Shown piece by piece: positions 8,415 through 16,605 of a stretch of DNA of 64,000 nt (positions are counted from its first letter, which is position 1; each line of letters starts with the position of its first letter). The notes beneath the pieces are model-generated. The model was not told the DNA's origin and did not search any database. It saw nothing but the letters and a program-made list of their open reading frames with translations. Origin of the DNA: Mycobacterium sp. (GTDB lineage Bacteria > Actinomycetota > Actinomycetes > Mycobacteriales > Mycobacteriaceae); the NCBI GenBank assembly GCA_021732005.1, contig JAKFVT010000024.1, positions 1 to 64,000 on the forward strand, read 5' to 3'. Both the position numbers and the translations under genes were made by a program.

Positions 8415-10423
8415 CCATGCTCGCCGGAATGTCACTGGGCACCGATCTCAAGCGATACTCCCGGGGCGTCCTGCCCCGCATCGCCCTGATCACCATCATC
8501 CTGATGCCGCTGCTGTACGGCGCGATGTATCTGTGGGCATTCTGGAATCCGTTCGCCGCGGTCAACAAGGTTCCCGCCGCCCTGGTCAACGAGGACCGTG
8601 GCGCCCAGGCTCAGGGCAAACCCCTGCGGGCCGGAGACCAGGTGGCCAAGGCGCTCAAGGATTCCGGCCAGCTGCAGCTGCACGAGACGTCGGCGGCCGA
8701 CGCCGCCCGCGGACTCGCCGACGGCACCTACTACTTCACGATCACGATCCCGGCCGAATTCAGCGCCGACATCGCCTCACCCTCCGGCAATGAGCCCACC
8801 CAGGCCAGCCTGAAGTTCACCTTCAACGACGCCAACAACTACCTCGGCTCGATCATCGGCCAGAACGCCGCTCGGGAGGTCATCAATCAGGTCAATTCCA
8901 GCGTCGGCGAACAGACCGTCGGCACGGTGCTGACCGGGCTCACCGACGCCGGCGCCGGCCTCAAGGCCGCTGCCGACGGCGCCGACCGGCTGGCGTCCGG
9001 ACTGGACACCGCCGACGCCGGGGCCCATCAACTCGCCGCCGGATCGACCACCCTGGCCACCAGCATGGCCACCGCTCGAGATGGCGCGGCCCAATTAGCC
9101 ACCGGCACAAAGCAATTGAATACGTCCGTCACCACGGCGACTGATCCGCTGGTGCACGTGCTGGAGCGGGTCGACGGGCTGGGGCTGGATCCGGCCGAGG
9201 TCGGGGCGGTCGCCGAACACCTCAGCGGAGCGGTGCGCTCGACCTCCGACCGAATAGCGGCGTTGAACATCGACCAGCGGCAGGCCGCAGCCCTCGTCGA
9301 TCAGGCGGTGGCCACGCTGTCGAACAATCCGGACCCCACGGTGCGCGATGTCGGGACAGTCCTCGCCGGCGCCCAGCGCCTGCTTCGGGCACAAGGTATC
9401 GATCCCGCGACCGACGACGGGCTCGCCCGACTGCGCGACAGCGCCGCCCAACTCGAGAACGAGCTGGGTGACCCCACGAGCAAGTTGCGGACCTTCCTCA
9501 CCGCGGCGGTCGACGGCACGCTGCGCGCTGATGTCCTGAAGCTGCGCAGCGGCGTCCAACAGCTCGATTCCGGCACACAGCGGCTCAGCGCCGGGCTGGT
9601 GGCGCTGACCGATGGCAGCCGTCAGCTGGCAGCGGGCGCACAGCGGCTGGCCGATGGCACCGGCCAGTTACGTGATGGCAGCCAGGAGCTGGCCGGCAAG
9701 CTGCGCGACGGCTCGACGCAGGTTCCGTCGTGGACGCCGCAACAGCGCCAGGTCGTTGCCAAAACCGTTGCCTCCCCGGTGAATCTGGACATGGTCACGC
9801 ACAACCCGGCGGCCACCTTCGGCACCGGATTCGCCCCGTTCTTCCTGCCGCTGGCGTTGTTCATCGGGGCGCTCATCATCTGGATGCTTCTGACGCCGTT
9901 GCAGTCCCGGCCGATCATCAACGGGCTCGGCGCGCTGCGCGTGGTGCTGGCGTCGTACTGGCCGGCCCTTCTCGTCGCGGTGAGCCAGGTGTTGGTGATG
10001 TACGTCGTGGTGCACTACGGCGTCGGGTTGAAGGCCCGCTATCCGCTGGCGACGGTGGCGTTCCTGATCCTGGTCATCGCCGCATTCCTCGGCATCATCC
10101 AGGCGTTCAACGCCGTATTCGGCGTGGCCGTCGGGCGCGTGGTCACGCTGGCTTTCCTGATGCTGCAGCTGGTGTCGGCCGGTGGCATCTATCCGGTGGA
10201 GACCACCGCCAAACCCTTCCAGGTGATCCACCCGGCAGACCCGATGACCTACGCCGTCAACGGTTTACGCCAACTCATCAATGGTGGGATAGACCACCGA
10301 TTGTGGATCGCGGTGGCGGTACTGTCCGGCGTCCTCGCCGCATCGCTGGCGGCCACCGCCTGGGCCGCCCGGCGAAATCGCCAATACACGATGGAGCGGC
10401 TGCACCCACCCATCGAGGTGTGA
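8411..10423 (+). CDS. YhgE/Pip domain membrane protein (ABC-2 permease-like)
   Basis: A 670-residue membrane protein. One transmembrane helix sits near residues 20-42 (LPRIALITIILMPLLYG). A large extracytoplasmic part of about 400 residues is rich in heptad-like repeats (QLAAG, LASG, LADGTGQLRDG), as in YhgE/Pip 'phage infection protein' relatives. A C-terminal block of about five helices (residues about 475-660) is ABC-2 type. Such proteins have been linked to export of peptides or ESX-like substrates in Gram-positives; no substrate can be read here. It is coupled (TTGA overlap) to the degenerate ATPase gene. Confidence 0.85.
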   Translation: MTMLAGMSLGTDLKRYSRGVLPRIALITIILMPLLYGAMYLWAFWNPFAAVNKVPAALVNEDRGAQAQGKPLRAGDQVAKALKDSGQLQLHETSAADAARGLADGTYYFTITIPAEFSADIASPSGNEPTQASLKFTFNDANNYLGSIIGQNAAREVINQVNSSVGEQTVGTVLTGLTDAGAGLKAAADGADRLASGLDTADAGAHQLAAGSTTLATSMATARDGAAQLATGTKQLNTSVTTATDPLVHVLERVDGLGLDPAEVGAVAEHLSGAVRSTSDRIAALNIDQRQAAALVDQAVATLSNNPDPTVRDVGTVLAGAQRLLRAQGIDPATDDGLARLRDSAAQLENELGDPTSKLRTFLTAAVDGTLRADVLKLRSGVQQLDSGTQRLSAGLVALTDGSRQLAAGAQRLADGTGQLRDGSQELAGKLRDGSTQVPSWTPQQRQVVAKTVASPVNLDMVTHNPAATFGTGFAPFFLPLALFIGALIIWMLLTPLQSRPIINGLGALRVVLASYWPALLVAVSQVLVMYVVVHYGVGLKARYPLATVAFLILVIAAFLGIIQAFNAVFGVAVGRVVTLAFLMLQLVSAGGIYPVETTAKPFQVIHPADPMTYAVNGLRQLINGGIDHRLWIAVAVLSGVLAASLAATAWAARRNRQYTMERLHPPIEV

Positions 10424-10436
10424 GCCCGGCGGCCTC

Positions 10437-10442
10437 TAGGGT
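10437..10442 (+). promoter_or_regulatory. Putative -10 box of the permease gene
   Basis: TAGGGT followed by exactly 6 nt and then GTG 10449, the spacing expected when transcription starts on the start codon. It supports the chosen start. Confidence 0.5.
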
Positions 10443-10448
10443 GGGTGA

Positions 10449-11882
10449 GTGACAACCGAATCGTCGCCCACAGGTTCTGCCGGATCTTCTCTGGCCGCCC
10501 AGACGTATGCCGGTCGGATGCCGTCCCACGTCGGCGACATGGCAGTCGAAACCCACGGGATCGCCCCCATCCCGCCCGGCAACCGCTACGGCGGCGCACG
10601 CCGGCTGTTCACGGTGTGGTTCGCCCCGCAGGTGAACATGACGGTGGTGTTCACCGGCACGCTGGCCGTGGTGCTCGGGCTGGGCTTCTGGCTGGGCCTG
10701 CTGGCGATGCTGATCGGCACGGTGATCGGTTCGCTGGCCGTCGCTTACCTGTCCACCTGGGGCCCTCGCACCGGTACCGCGCAACTTCCCAACGCGCGCA
10801 TGGCATTTGGCGGCACCGTCGGCGTGGTGGCGGTGATCCAGTGGTTGTCGTCGATCGCCTGGGACGGTCTGGTCGGGTTGTTCGGCGGTGAGGCGCTCGC
10901 CGAACTGCTGGGCATGCCGTTCTGGTTGGCGGTGGTGATCGTGCTGGCGGCCCAGGGCGCGGTCGGCGTCTTCGGCTACGAGGTCATCCACCGGGTGCAG
11001 GCGGTGATGACGGTCGTGCTGATCGTCACGTTCGCGGTGTTCGCGTGGAAGCTGATCAGCGGTCATCAGGTGATCTCATTGCCCACCCTGGGCGGCGCGG
11101 ACCTGGCCGGAGCGTTCGCTCTGGAGGTCACCATCGCGCTGAGCCTGGCGATCTCGTGGGCGAGCTACGCCTCGGACTACAGCCGGTATCTGCCCGTCAC
11201 CACATCGCGCACGGCCGTGTTCGGCTACACCTTCGGTGGCCTGGCGGTGGCCTACATCGCCGTGCAGGCGATCGGGGTGGCCGCGGCAGGCACGCTTACC
11301 GATCAGACCGCGCAGGGCGTGCGCGACATCATGGGCGGCGGCGTGCTGGGTGCGGTGGCGCTGCTGGTGATCGCGCTGGGGTCGGTGGCCTCGAACGCGA
11401 TGAACGACTACAGCGGGTCGCTGGCGTTGCAGACGGTCGGGGTGCGGGTGCGGCGGCCGGTGTCGGCGGTCGTGGTGGTGTTGATCGCGTTCGCGCTGAT
11501 CATGTGGCTGCACTCCGGCGACCTGGCGTCACGCTTTCAGGGTGTGCTGTTGTTCGTCAGCTACTGGATTCCGGCGTTCGTGGCGATCGTGGCGATCGAC
11601 TGGCGGTTCCGCAGCGCAGGCCGTGACGCGGTGAACCCGGTCGACGAGGTCACCCCCCGCACCGACGCGGTCGTCGCGTTGGCTGCGTTCTTCGTGGCGT
11701 TCGCGGCGGCGGTACCGTTCATGCACACCAACCTGATCGTCGGCCCGGTGGCGACGGCTCTGCACGGCGCCGATCTGGCGTACTTCGTGAATTTCCTTGT
11801 CGCAGCAGCGGTTTACGGCGGCTACCGGGTGATGGCGGGGCGAGCGAAGCGACGGGGAATGATGTCGTCGCGCAGGTCCTAG
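10449..11882 (+). CDS. NCS1 family purine/cytosine permease-like transporter
   Basis: A 477-residue protein with about 12 hydrophobic segments. Family-typical stretches include an N-terminal THGIAPIPPGNRYGGARRLFTVWFAP region and ISWASYASDYSRYLP in the middle, where NCS1 proteins place substrate-contact residues. NCS1 carriers import nucleobases, hydantoins or vitamins with H+ or Na+; the substrate cannot be deduced. A leaderless promoter precedes it and it appears to stand alone. Its last 4 bases overlap the convergent small gene at 11879. Confidence 0.85.
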   Translation: MTTESSPTGSAGSSLAAQTYAGRMPSHVGDMAVETHGIAPIPPGNRYGGARRLFTVWFAPQVNMTVVFTGTLAVVLGLGFWLGLLAMLIGTVIGSLAVAYLSTWGPRTGTAQLPNARMAFGGTVGVVAVIQWLSSIAWDGLVGLFGGEALAELLGMPFWLAVVIVLAAQGAVGVFGYEVIHRVQAVMTVVLIVTFAVFAWKLISGHQVISLPTLGGADLAGAFALEVTIALSLAISWASYASDYSRYLPVTTSRTAVFGYTFGGLAVAYIAVQAIGVAAAGTLTDQTAQGVRDIMGGGVLGAVALLVIALGSVASNAMNDYSGSLALQTVGVRVRRPVSAVVVVLIAFALIMWLHSGDLASRFQGVLLFVSYWIPAFVAIVAIDWRFRSAGRDAVNPVDEVTPRTDAVVALAAFFVAFAAAVPFMHTNLIVGPVATALHGADLAYFVNFLVAAAVYGGYRVMAGRAKRRGMMSSRRS

Positions 11883-12142
11883 AGGTCGAATCGGCGCTCC
11901 AGCGCGTCGAGGAGTCGACGCACCTCGTTGATACGTGCGTTGAACCGTTGCAGGTCATGACGCAGCCGGATCTCACTGTGATTGCTCCGCGCGGTCCGGA
12001 TGCGCGCGGCCTGGCTGCCGAGTTCGTCCAGCTCACGCAGCAGCATCTGCTCGAACAACCGCGCCTGCGCCTGGTCACCGGGATGTGCCGACCCGGCGGG
12101 TCCGGCGTCGATGTCCTCGTGCGAAACGGCCAACACGCTCAT
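11879..12142 (-). CDS. Small charged helical protein, unknown function
   Basis: An 87-residue protein from ATG 12142. The second half is strongly helical and charged (LFEQMLLRELDELGSQAARI, then RFNARINEVRRLLDALERRFDL), so a coiled coil is likely. No signal peptide or membrane segment. I do not recognise the family. The frame extends upstream to 12274, but that part looks non-coding. The 3' end overlaps the convergent permease gene by 4 bp. Confidence 0.55.
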   Translation of the reverse strand: MSVLAVSHEDIDAGPAGSAHPGDQAQARLFEQMLLRELDELGSQAARIRTARSNHSEIRLRHDLQRFNARINEVRRLLDALERRFDL

Positions 12143-12245
12143 CGGCCCAGCCTGGCCCGCGTTGGGCCCCGGGCAGTTACCGCGCCGTACCGGTCGGGTA
12201 AGCATCAGTTCACCCCGGCACCGGCTGCACTGTGAGGCGACCGTC

Positions 12246-13739
12246 CTAGAGCTCGCCGGCCTCGACGGCCTCACGGGTGTGCTGGGCGGCGGCGATGTCG
12301 CGGGTCGAGAACCCGATGCCCAGCGCGGCCACCCCCACCAGCACAGCGATGCCGGCCACCCACAGCAGCGAATAGGTATATCCCTGGCCCAGCGCGTCGA
12401 GCTGGGCGGGCGTCATGTATTTGACCGGCCCCGTCGTCCCGCCCAGGTACAGCGTGCGCGACGTCTGCACCGCCTGGACGATCACCAGGACCAGCGGACC
12501 ACCGAGGTTGAAGACCATCAGCGTGACCGACGAGACGGGACCGATCTCGCGCGGCCCGACTCCGGCGAGCGTGCACAGCGGCAAGATCACCGAGATGATC
12601 CCGATGCCCAGACCGCCGACGACGATCGGGACGAACAGGTCGGGGAAATACGGGATCGACCGATTCAACGTCGACCCGTAGAGCATGGCCGCCAGCACCA
12701 GCAGACCCCCGCCGAGGATCACCCACCGCGGCGCGACCCGCAGTGCCAGTTTGGTGGCCGCGACATTGCCCACCACGAACGCCGCCGCGAACGGCATGAA
12801 GCAGATCCCGGCGCGCAACGGCGAGTACCCGAGCACATCCTGGACCAGCAGACCGATCATCACGCTCAGCGTCAGCATCACGCCGCCGGCCATGAAGTAC
12901 GCCACGAAAGACGCGACGCGGCTGCGATTGTCGAAGATCGAGAACGGCACCAGCGGGTTGTCGGCACCGCGCTCGACGATCAGGAACGAGATGAAGAACA
13001 CCGCCGCGGCCACACCCGCCCCGATCACCCACGGATCGATCCAGCCGCGCGGCGGGCCCTGGGTGAAAACCAGCACGGCCGAGGTGCACGCTAGGGTGGC
13101 CAGCAGCGCGCCGGTGATGTCGAGCTTGAGTCTTTCGTGCCGGGTCTCCTCGAGCCGGGTCAGACCCACGACGATGATGAAGATTCCGATCGGCACATTG
13201 ACCAGAAAGGCCAGCCGCCAGGACAGGCCGGTCACCGCACCGCCGGCGACGAGGCCGAGAACCGACCCCAGGCCCTGCATGGCGGCCGAGACGGCGAGCG
13301 CCTGATTGCGGGCATGCCCGACGGCGTAGGTGGTGGCGATCAGCGCCAGGCCCGTCGGTGCGGCCACCGCGGCGCCCATCCCCTGCACGGCGCGCGCCAC
13401 GATCAGCGTCCACTGGTCGTTGGCCAGACCGCAGGCCAGCGATGCGATGGTGAACACGCCGACGCCGGAGATGAAAGCGCGTTTGTGGCCGACGGCGTCG
13501 CCGACGCGACCACCGAGCAGCAGCAGGCCGCCAAAGGCCAGCACGTAGGCGGTGATCACCCAGCTCTTGGAGGCATCCGACAGGCCGAGCTCGGCCTGCA
13601 TCCGCGGCAGCGCGACGATCACGATCGTGCCGTCCAGTGTGGACATCAGCTGCATACCGGTGATCGCGACGATCGCCAGCCCCAGCACTCTGGAGGAAAG
13701 CGGTCTGGTGGTCGGCTGACGACCACTCACACCAGACAT
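12246..13739 (-). CDS. EfpA-like MFS efflux pump, second copy (DHA2, 14 TM)
   Basis: A 497-residue multidrug-type major facilitator similar to the adjacent EfpA along its whole length. The two share WVITAYVL.FGGL.LLGGR.GD near residue 65, NPLVPF/NPVVPF, a TSRTLYLGGTTGPVK stretch, QGYTY.LLWVA, and even the C-terminal AGEL. ATG 13739 is used rather than the in-frame TTG 13748, because the TTG overlaps a TAGGGT -10 box and the ATG lies 8 nt after it, exactly as at efpA. It is probably a proton-driven exporter of lipophilic compounds and looks like a tandem duplicate that has diverged. Confidence 0.85.
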   Translation of the reverse strand: MSGVSGRQPTTRPLSSRVLGLAIVAITGMQLMSTLDGTIVIVALPRMQAELGLSDASKSWVITAYVLAFGGLLLLGGRVGDAVGHKRAFISGVGVFTIASLACGLANDQWTLIVARAVQGMGAAVAAPTGLALIATTYAVGHARNQALAVSAAMQGLGSVLGLVAGGAVTGLSWRLAFLVNVPIGIFIIVVGLTRLEETRHERLKLDITGALLATLACTSAVLVFTQGPPRGWIDPWVIGAGVAAAVFFISFLIVERGADNPLVPFSIFDNRSRVASFVAYFMAGGVMLTLSVMIGLLVQDVLGYSPLRAGICFMPFAAAFVVGNVAATKLALRVAPRWVILGGGLLVLAAMLYGSTLNRSIPYFPDLFVPIVVGGLGIGIISVILPLCTLAGVGPREIGPVSSVTLMVFNLGGPLVLVIVQAVQTSRTLYLGGTTGPVKYMTPAQLDALGQGYTYSLLWVAGIAVLVGVAALGIGFSTRDIAAAQHTREAVEAGEL

Positions 13740-13747
13740 GGGTGACA

Positions 13748-13753
13748 ACCCTA
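13748..13753 (-). promoter_or_regulatory. Putative -10 box of the second efpA-like gene
   Basis: TAGGGT on the minus strand, 8 nt before ATG 13739; the same box and spacing as efpA. No recognisable -35. Confidence 0.45.
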
Positions 13754-13791
13754 CTGTCCGCCGCGGCGGCCGTTGGTGAGCCCTCGCGGAG

Positions 13792-15360
13792 TTACAGCTC
13801 TCCCGCGTCGATCGCGTCCTTGACTTCCTGGGCGTGCGCGACCTGCGCAGCGGTGTAACCGATGAACAGCGCGACGGCGCCCACGATCACCGCGACGGCG
13901 GCGACCCACAGCAGGCCGTAGGTGTAGCCCTGGTCCAGGGCGTGCAGCTGCGCCTCGTTCATCTTCTTCACCGGACCGGTGGTGCCGCCCAAGTACAGGG
14001 TGCGCGAGGTGATCACGGCCTGGATGATGGCCAGCACGACGGGTCCGCCGAGGTTCTGCAGCATCAACGCGATCGCCGACACCGGGCCGATCTGGTCGAA
14101 GCCGACACCCGCGATGGCCGACACGGTCAGCGGCACGACGATCATGCCGATGCCGAAGCCGCCGACGGTGATCGGCAGGACGAGGTTCGGGAAGTACGGG
14201 ATGCCGCCGTTGAGCGTGGAGCCGTAGACCATCGCGGCCAGCACCAGCACGCCACCGGCGATCACCAGGATCCGCGGCGGGAAGTGGGACACCAGCTGCG
14301 AGGATGCGCCGAGGCCGATGCCGAGGGCGATCACGAACGGGATGAAGCCGATCCCGGCCTTCAGTGCGCTGTAGCCCATGATGTCCTGCACATACAGGCC
14401 GATCAGCACGGTCAGCGTGAACATCACGCCACCGGCCAGGAACACCGCGGCGAAGGTGGCCAGCCGGTTGCGGTCGCGGAACAGGGCGAACGGCACCACC
14501 GGGTTGACCGCGCGACGTTCGACGAACGCGAACGCGACGAAGGCCAGCACTGCCGCCACGCCGGAGGCCAGGGTGATGGGTGACTGCCAGCCGTTCTCGG
14601 GCGCCTGGGCGAAGCCGAAGACCGCCGCGGTGCAGCCCACCGTGGCCAGCAGCGCACCGGCGGCGTCCATCTTCATGCGCTCGCGGTGAGTTTCCCGCAG
14701 GGTCCTCCGGGCCAGGTAGATCATCAGCAGGCCGATGGGCACATTCACCAGGAACGCGAATCGCCAGGAGACCTCGACCAGCGCGCCACCGACCACCAGG
14801 CCCATCACCGAGCCGATGCCCGTCATCGCGGCGAACACCGCGGTCGCGGCATTACGCGCCGGCCCCTTCGGGAATGTGGTGGCTACCAGGGCCAGTCCGG
14901 TCGGTGAGGCGATCGCCGCGCCGACACCTTGGAGCAGGCGCGCGATCACCAGCGTCGTCTCATCCCAGGCGATACCGCACAGGACGGACGCGATGGTGAA
15001 CAGTGCGACACCGGCGATGAACGTGCGCTTGCGCCCGATGGTGTCGCCGAGTCGGCCGCCGAGCAGCATAAGACCGCCGAACGTCAGCACGTAGGCGGTG
15101 ATGACCCAGCTCCGGCCGGCATCGGACAGCGCCAATTCGTCCTGGATCTTGGGCAGCGCGACGATTGCCACGGTGCTGTCCATCGTGGCCAGTAGCTGCA
15201 TGCCACCGATGGCGGTCACCGCGGCGAAGAAACGCCGAGACGGTAACCAGCTCGGGATGTACTTGTTGGTCTTCGCTAGAGCTGCCGGCTCGAGGCGCAT
15301 GGGGACCGCGCGCTCAGAACTGTTGGCGGTCGCCCGCGCAGCGTCGTTGAGGGCCGTCAT
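13792..15360 (-). CDS. efpA: Efflux pump EfpA (MFS, DHA2 family)
   Basis: A 522-residue transporter with 14 predicted membrane segments. Family motifs are visible: motif A-type LGGRLGDTIGRKRTF near residue 100, motif C-type GIGSVMGLVVGGALV, and the N-terminal MDSTVAIVALPKIQDEL. EfpA in M. tuberculosis is an essential lipid-transport/efflux protein linked to drug tolerance. Its position immediately after cysG matches the order I recall there. It has its own promoter overlapping the cysG stop codon and so can be expressed apart from the cobalamin/siroheme operon. Confidence 0.92.
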   Translation of the reverse strand: MTALNDAARATANSSERAVPMRLEPAALAKTNKYIPSWLPSRRFFAAVTAIGGMQLLATMDSTVAIVALPKIQDELALSDAGRSWVITAYVLTFGGLMLLGGRLGDTIGRKRTFIAGVALFTIASVLCGIAWDETTLVIARLLQGVGAAIASPTGLALVATTFPKGPARNAATAVFAAMTGIGSVMGLVVGGALVEVSWRFAFLVNVPIGLLMIYLARRTLRETHRERMKMDAAGALLATVGCTAAVFGFAQAPENGWQSPITLASGVAAVLAFVAFAFVERRAVNPVVPFALFRDRNRLATFAAVFLAGGVMFTLTVLIGLYVQDIMGYSALKAGIGFIPFVIALGIGLGASSQLVSHFPPRILVIAGGVLVLAAMVYGSTLNGGIPYFPNLVLPITVGGFGIGMIVVPLTVSAIAGVGFDQIGPVSAIALMLQNLGGPVVLAIIQAVITSRTLYLGGTTGPVKKMNEAQLHALDQGYTYGLLWVAAVAVIVGAVALFIGYTAAQVAHAQEVKDAIDAGEL

Positions 15361-15368
15361 ACCGAGCT

Positions 15369-15397
15369 ACCCTACAGTAATCTTAAGAGGAGTTTAA
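15369..15397 (-). promoter_or_regulatory. Putative efpA promoter overlapping the cysG stop
   Basis: On the minus strand TTAAAC (392-397 of this kilobase block) lies 17 nt before TAGGGT (15369-15374), which is 8 nt before the efpA ATG. The -35 overlaps the cysG TAA stop. Spacing is ideal for SigA, giving a leaderless or nearly leaderless mRNA. Confidence 0.55.
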
Positions 15398-16605
15398 GCC
15401 GCGAAAGCCGCTACTGGGCCGATCACGATGATTGCCGGGGGCCTAATACCGTCGGCTCGAATCCGATCAGGCGCATCGCGCAGTGTGGTCCGGAGTACGC
15501 GTTCGGCGGCCGTGGTGCCGTGCTGCACCACCAATACCGGTGTTTCCGCAGGTCGGCCGCCCGACATCAATGCTTGGGCAAACAACTCGATGCGTTCGAC
15601 CGCCATCAACAAAACTAGCGTTCCCGACAATTGCGCCAGCGCATTCCAATTCACTAACGATTCCGGATGGTCGGGTGCCAAATGGCCGCTGACCACCACG
15701 AATTCGTGATTGACGGCGCGGTGGGTGACGGGAACACCAGCCATGGCCGGCACCGATATGGCACTGGTCACACCGGGTACGACTGTGACCGGGATACCGG
15801 CCTCCGCGCAGGCGAGAACTTCCTCATATCCGCGGGCGAACACGAACGGATCGCCGCCCTTGAAGCGCACCACGAACCGCCCCTCCCGGGCGCGGTCTAT
15901 AAGGATTTTGTTTATCGCTTCCTGAGCCATCGCGCGGCCGTACGGGATCTTCGCGGCATCGATGACCTCGACGTGCGGTCCGAGCTCGGCGAGCAGTTCC
16001 GGTGGAGCCAACCGGTCGGCGACGACGACGTCGGCGCGGGCCAGCAGCCGCCGGCCGCGCACGGTGATCAGCTCAGGGTCGCCGGGACCGCCGCCGACCA
16101 GGGCGACGCTGCCCGGCGTGACGTCGTCGGGAGCTTCGGCGGTGATAAGCCCCTGTTGGAAGGCTTCGCGGATGGCCGTGCGGATCGCCGCCGACCGGCG
16201 GTGCTCCCCACCGGCCAGCACACCCACGAGGAGCCCATCGTGGTCGAACGAGGCCGGGGTGACGGCGCTGCCGTCGCGGGCGATGTCGGCGCGCACGCAG
16301 AAAATCTGCCTGCGGTCGGCCTCGGCGACGATGGCGGCGTTGACTTTCGCGTCGTCGGTCGCGGCGATGGCGTACCAGGCGCCCTCGAGATCACCGTCGC
16401 GGTAGTCCCGCAATTCCAGCGTGATGCCGGGGTTGGTGGTGGTCAGCACCTCGACGGCCGGCGTCGCGGCCCGCGCGATCACGTGCACATCGGCGTGGCG
16501 GGCCATCAGGAGCGGAATCCGCCGCTGGGCCACTGTTCCGCCGCCGATCACGACGACCTTCTTGCCGCCCAGGCGTAAGCCGACGAGGTAGGCGTTCTCG
16601 GTCAC
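15394..16605 (-). CDS. cysG: Siroheme synthase-type CysG (dehydrogenase plus uroporphyrinogen-III C-methyltransferase)
   Basis: A 403-residue bifunctional protein. Residues 1 to about 150 carry the NAD-binding precorrin-2 dehydrogenase/ferrochelatase part (KKVVVIGGGTVAQRR). Residues about 165-400 carry the SAM-dependent methyltransferase (VALVGGGPGDPELITVRG; RFKGGDPFVFARGYEE; GVTSAISVPAMAGVPVTHR). It makes precorrin-2 and siroheme for sulfite/nitrite reductases and feeds B12 synthesis. The GTG start overlaps the cobB stop (GTGA), so the operon is translationally coupled. Confidence 0.94.
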   Translation of the reverse strand: MTENAYLVGLRLGGKKVVVIGGGTVAQRRIPLLMARHADVHVIARAATPAVEVLTTTNPGITLELRDYRDGDLEGAWYAIAATDDAKVNAAIVAEADRRQIFCVRADIARDGSAVTPASFDHDGLLVGVLAGGEHRRSAAIRTAIREAFQQGLITAEAPDDVTPGSVALVGGGPGDPELITVRGRRLLARADVVVADRLAPPELLAELGPHVEVIDAAKIPYGRAMAQEAINKILIDRAREGRFVVRFKGGDPFVFARGYEEVLACAEAGIPVTVVPGVTSAISVPAMAGVPVTHRAVNHEFVVVSGHLAPDHPESLVNWNALAQLSGTLVLLMAVERIELFAQALMSGGRPAETPVLVVQHGTTAAERVLRTTLRDAPDRIRADGIRPPAIIVIGPVAAFAA

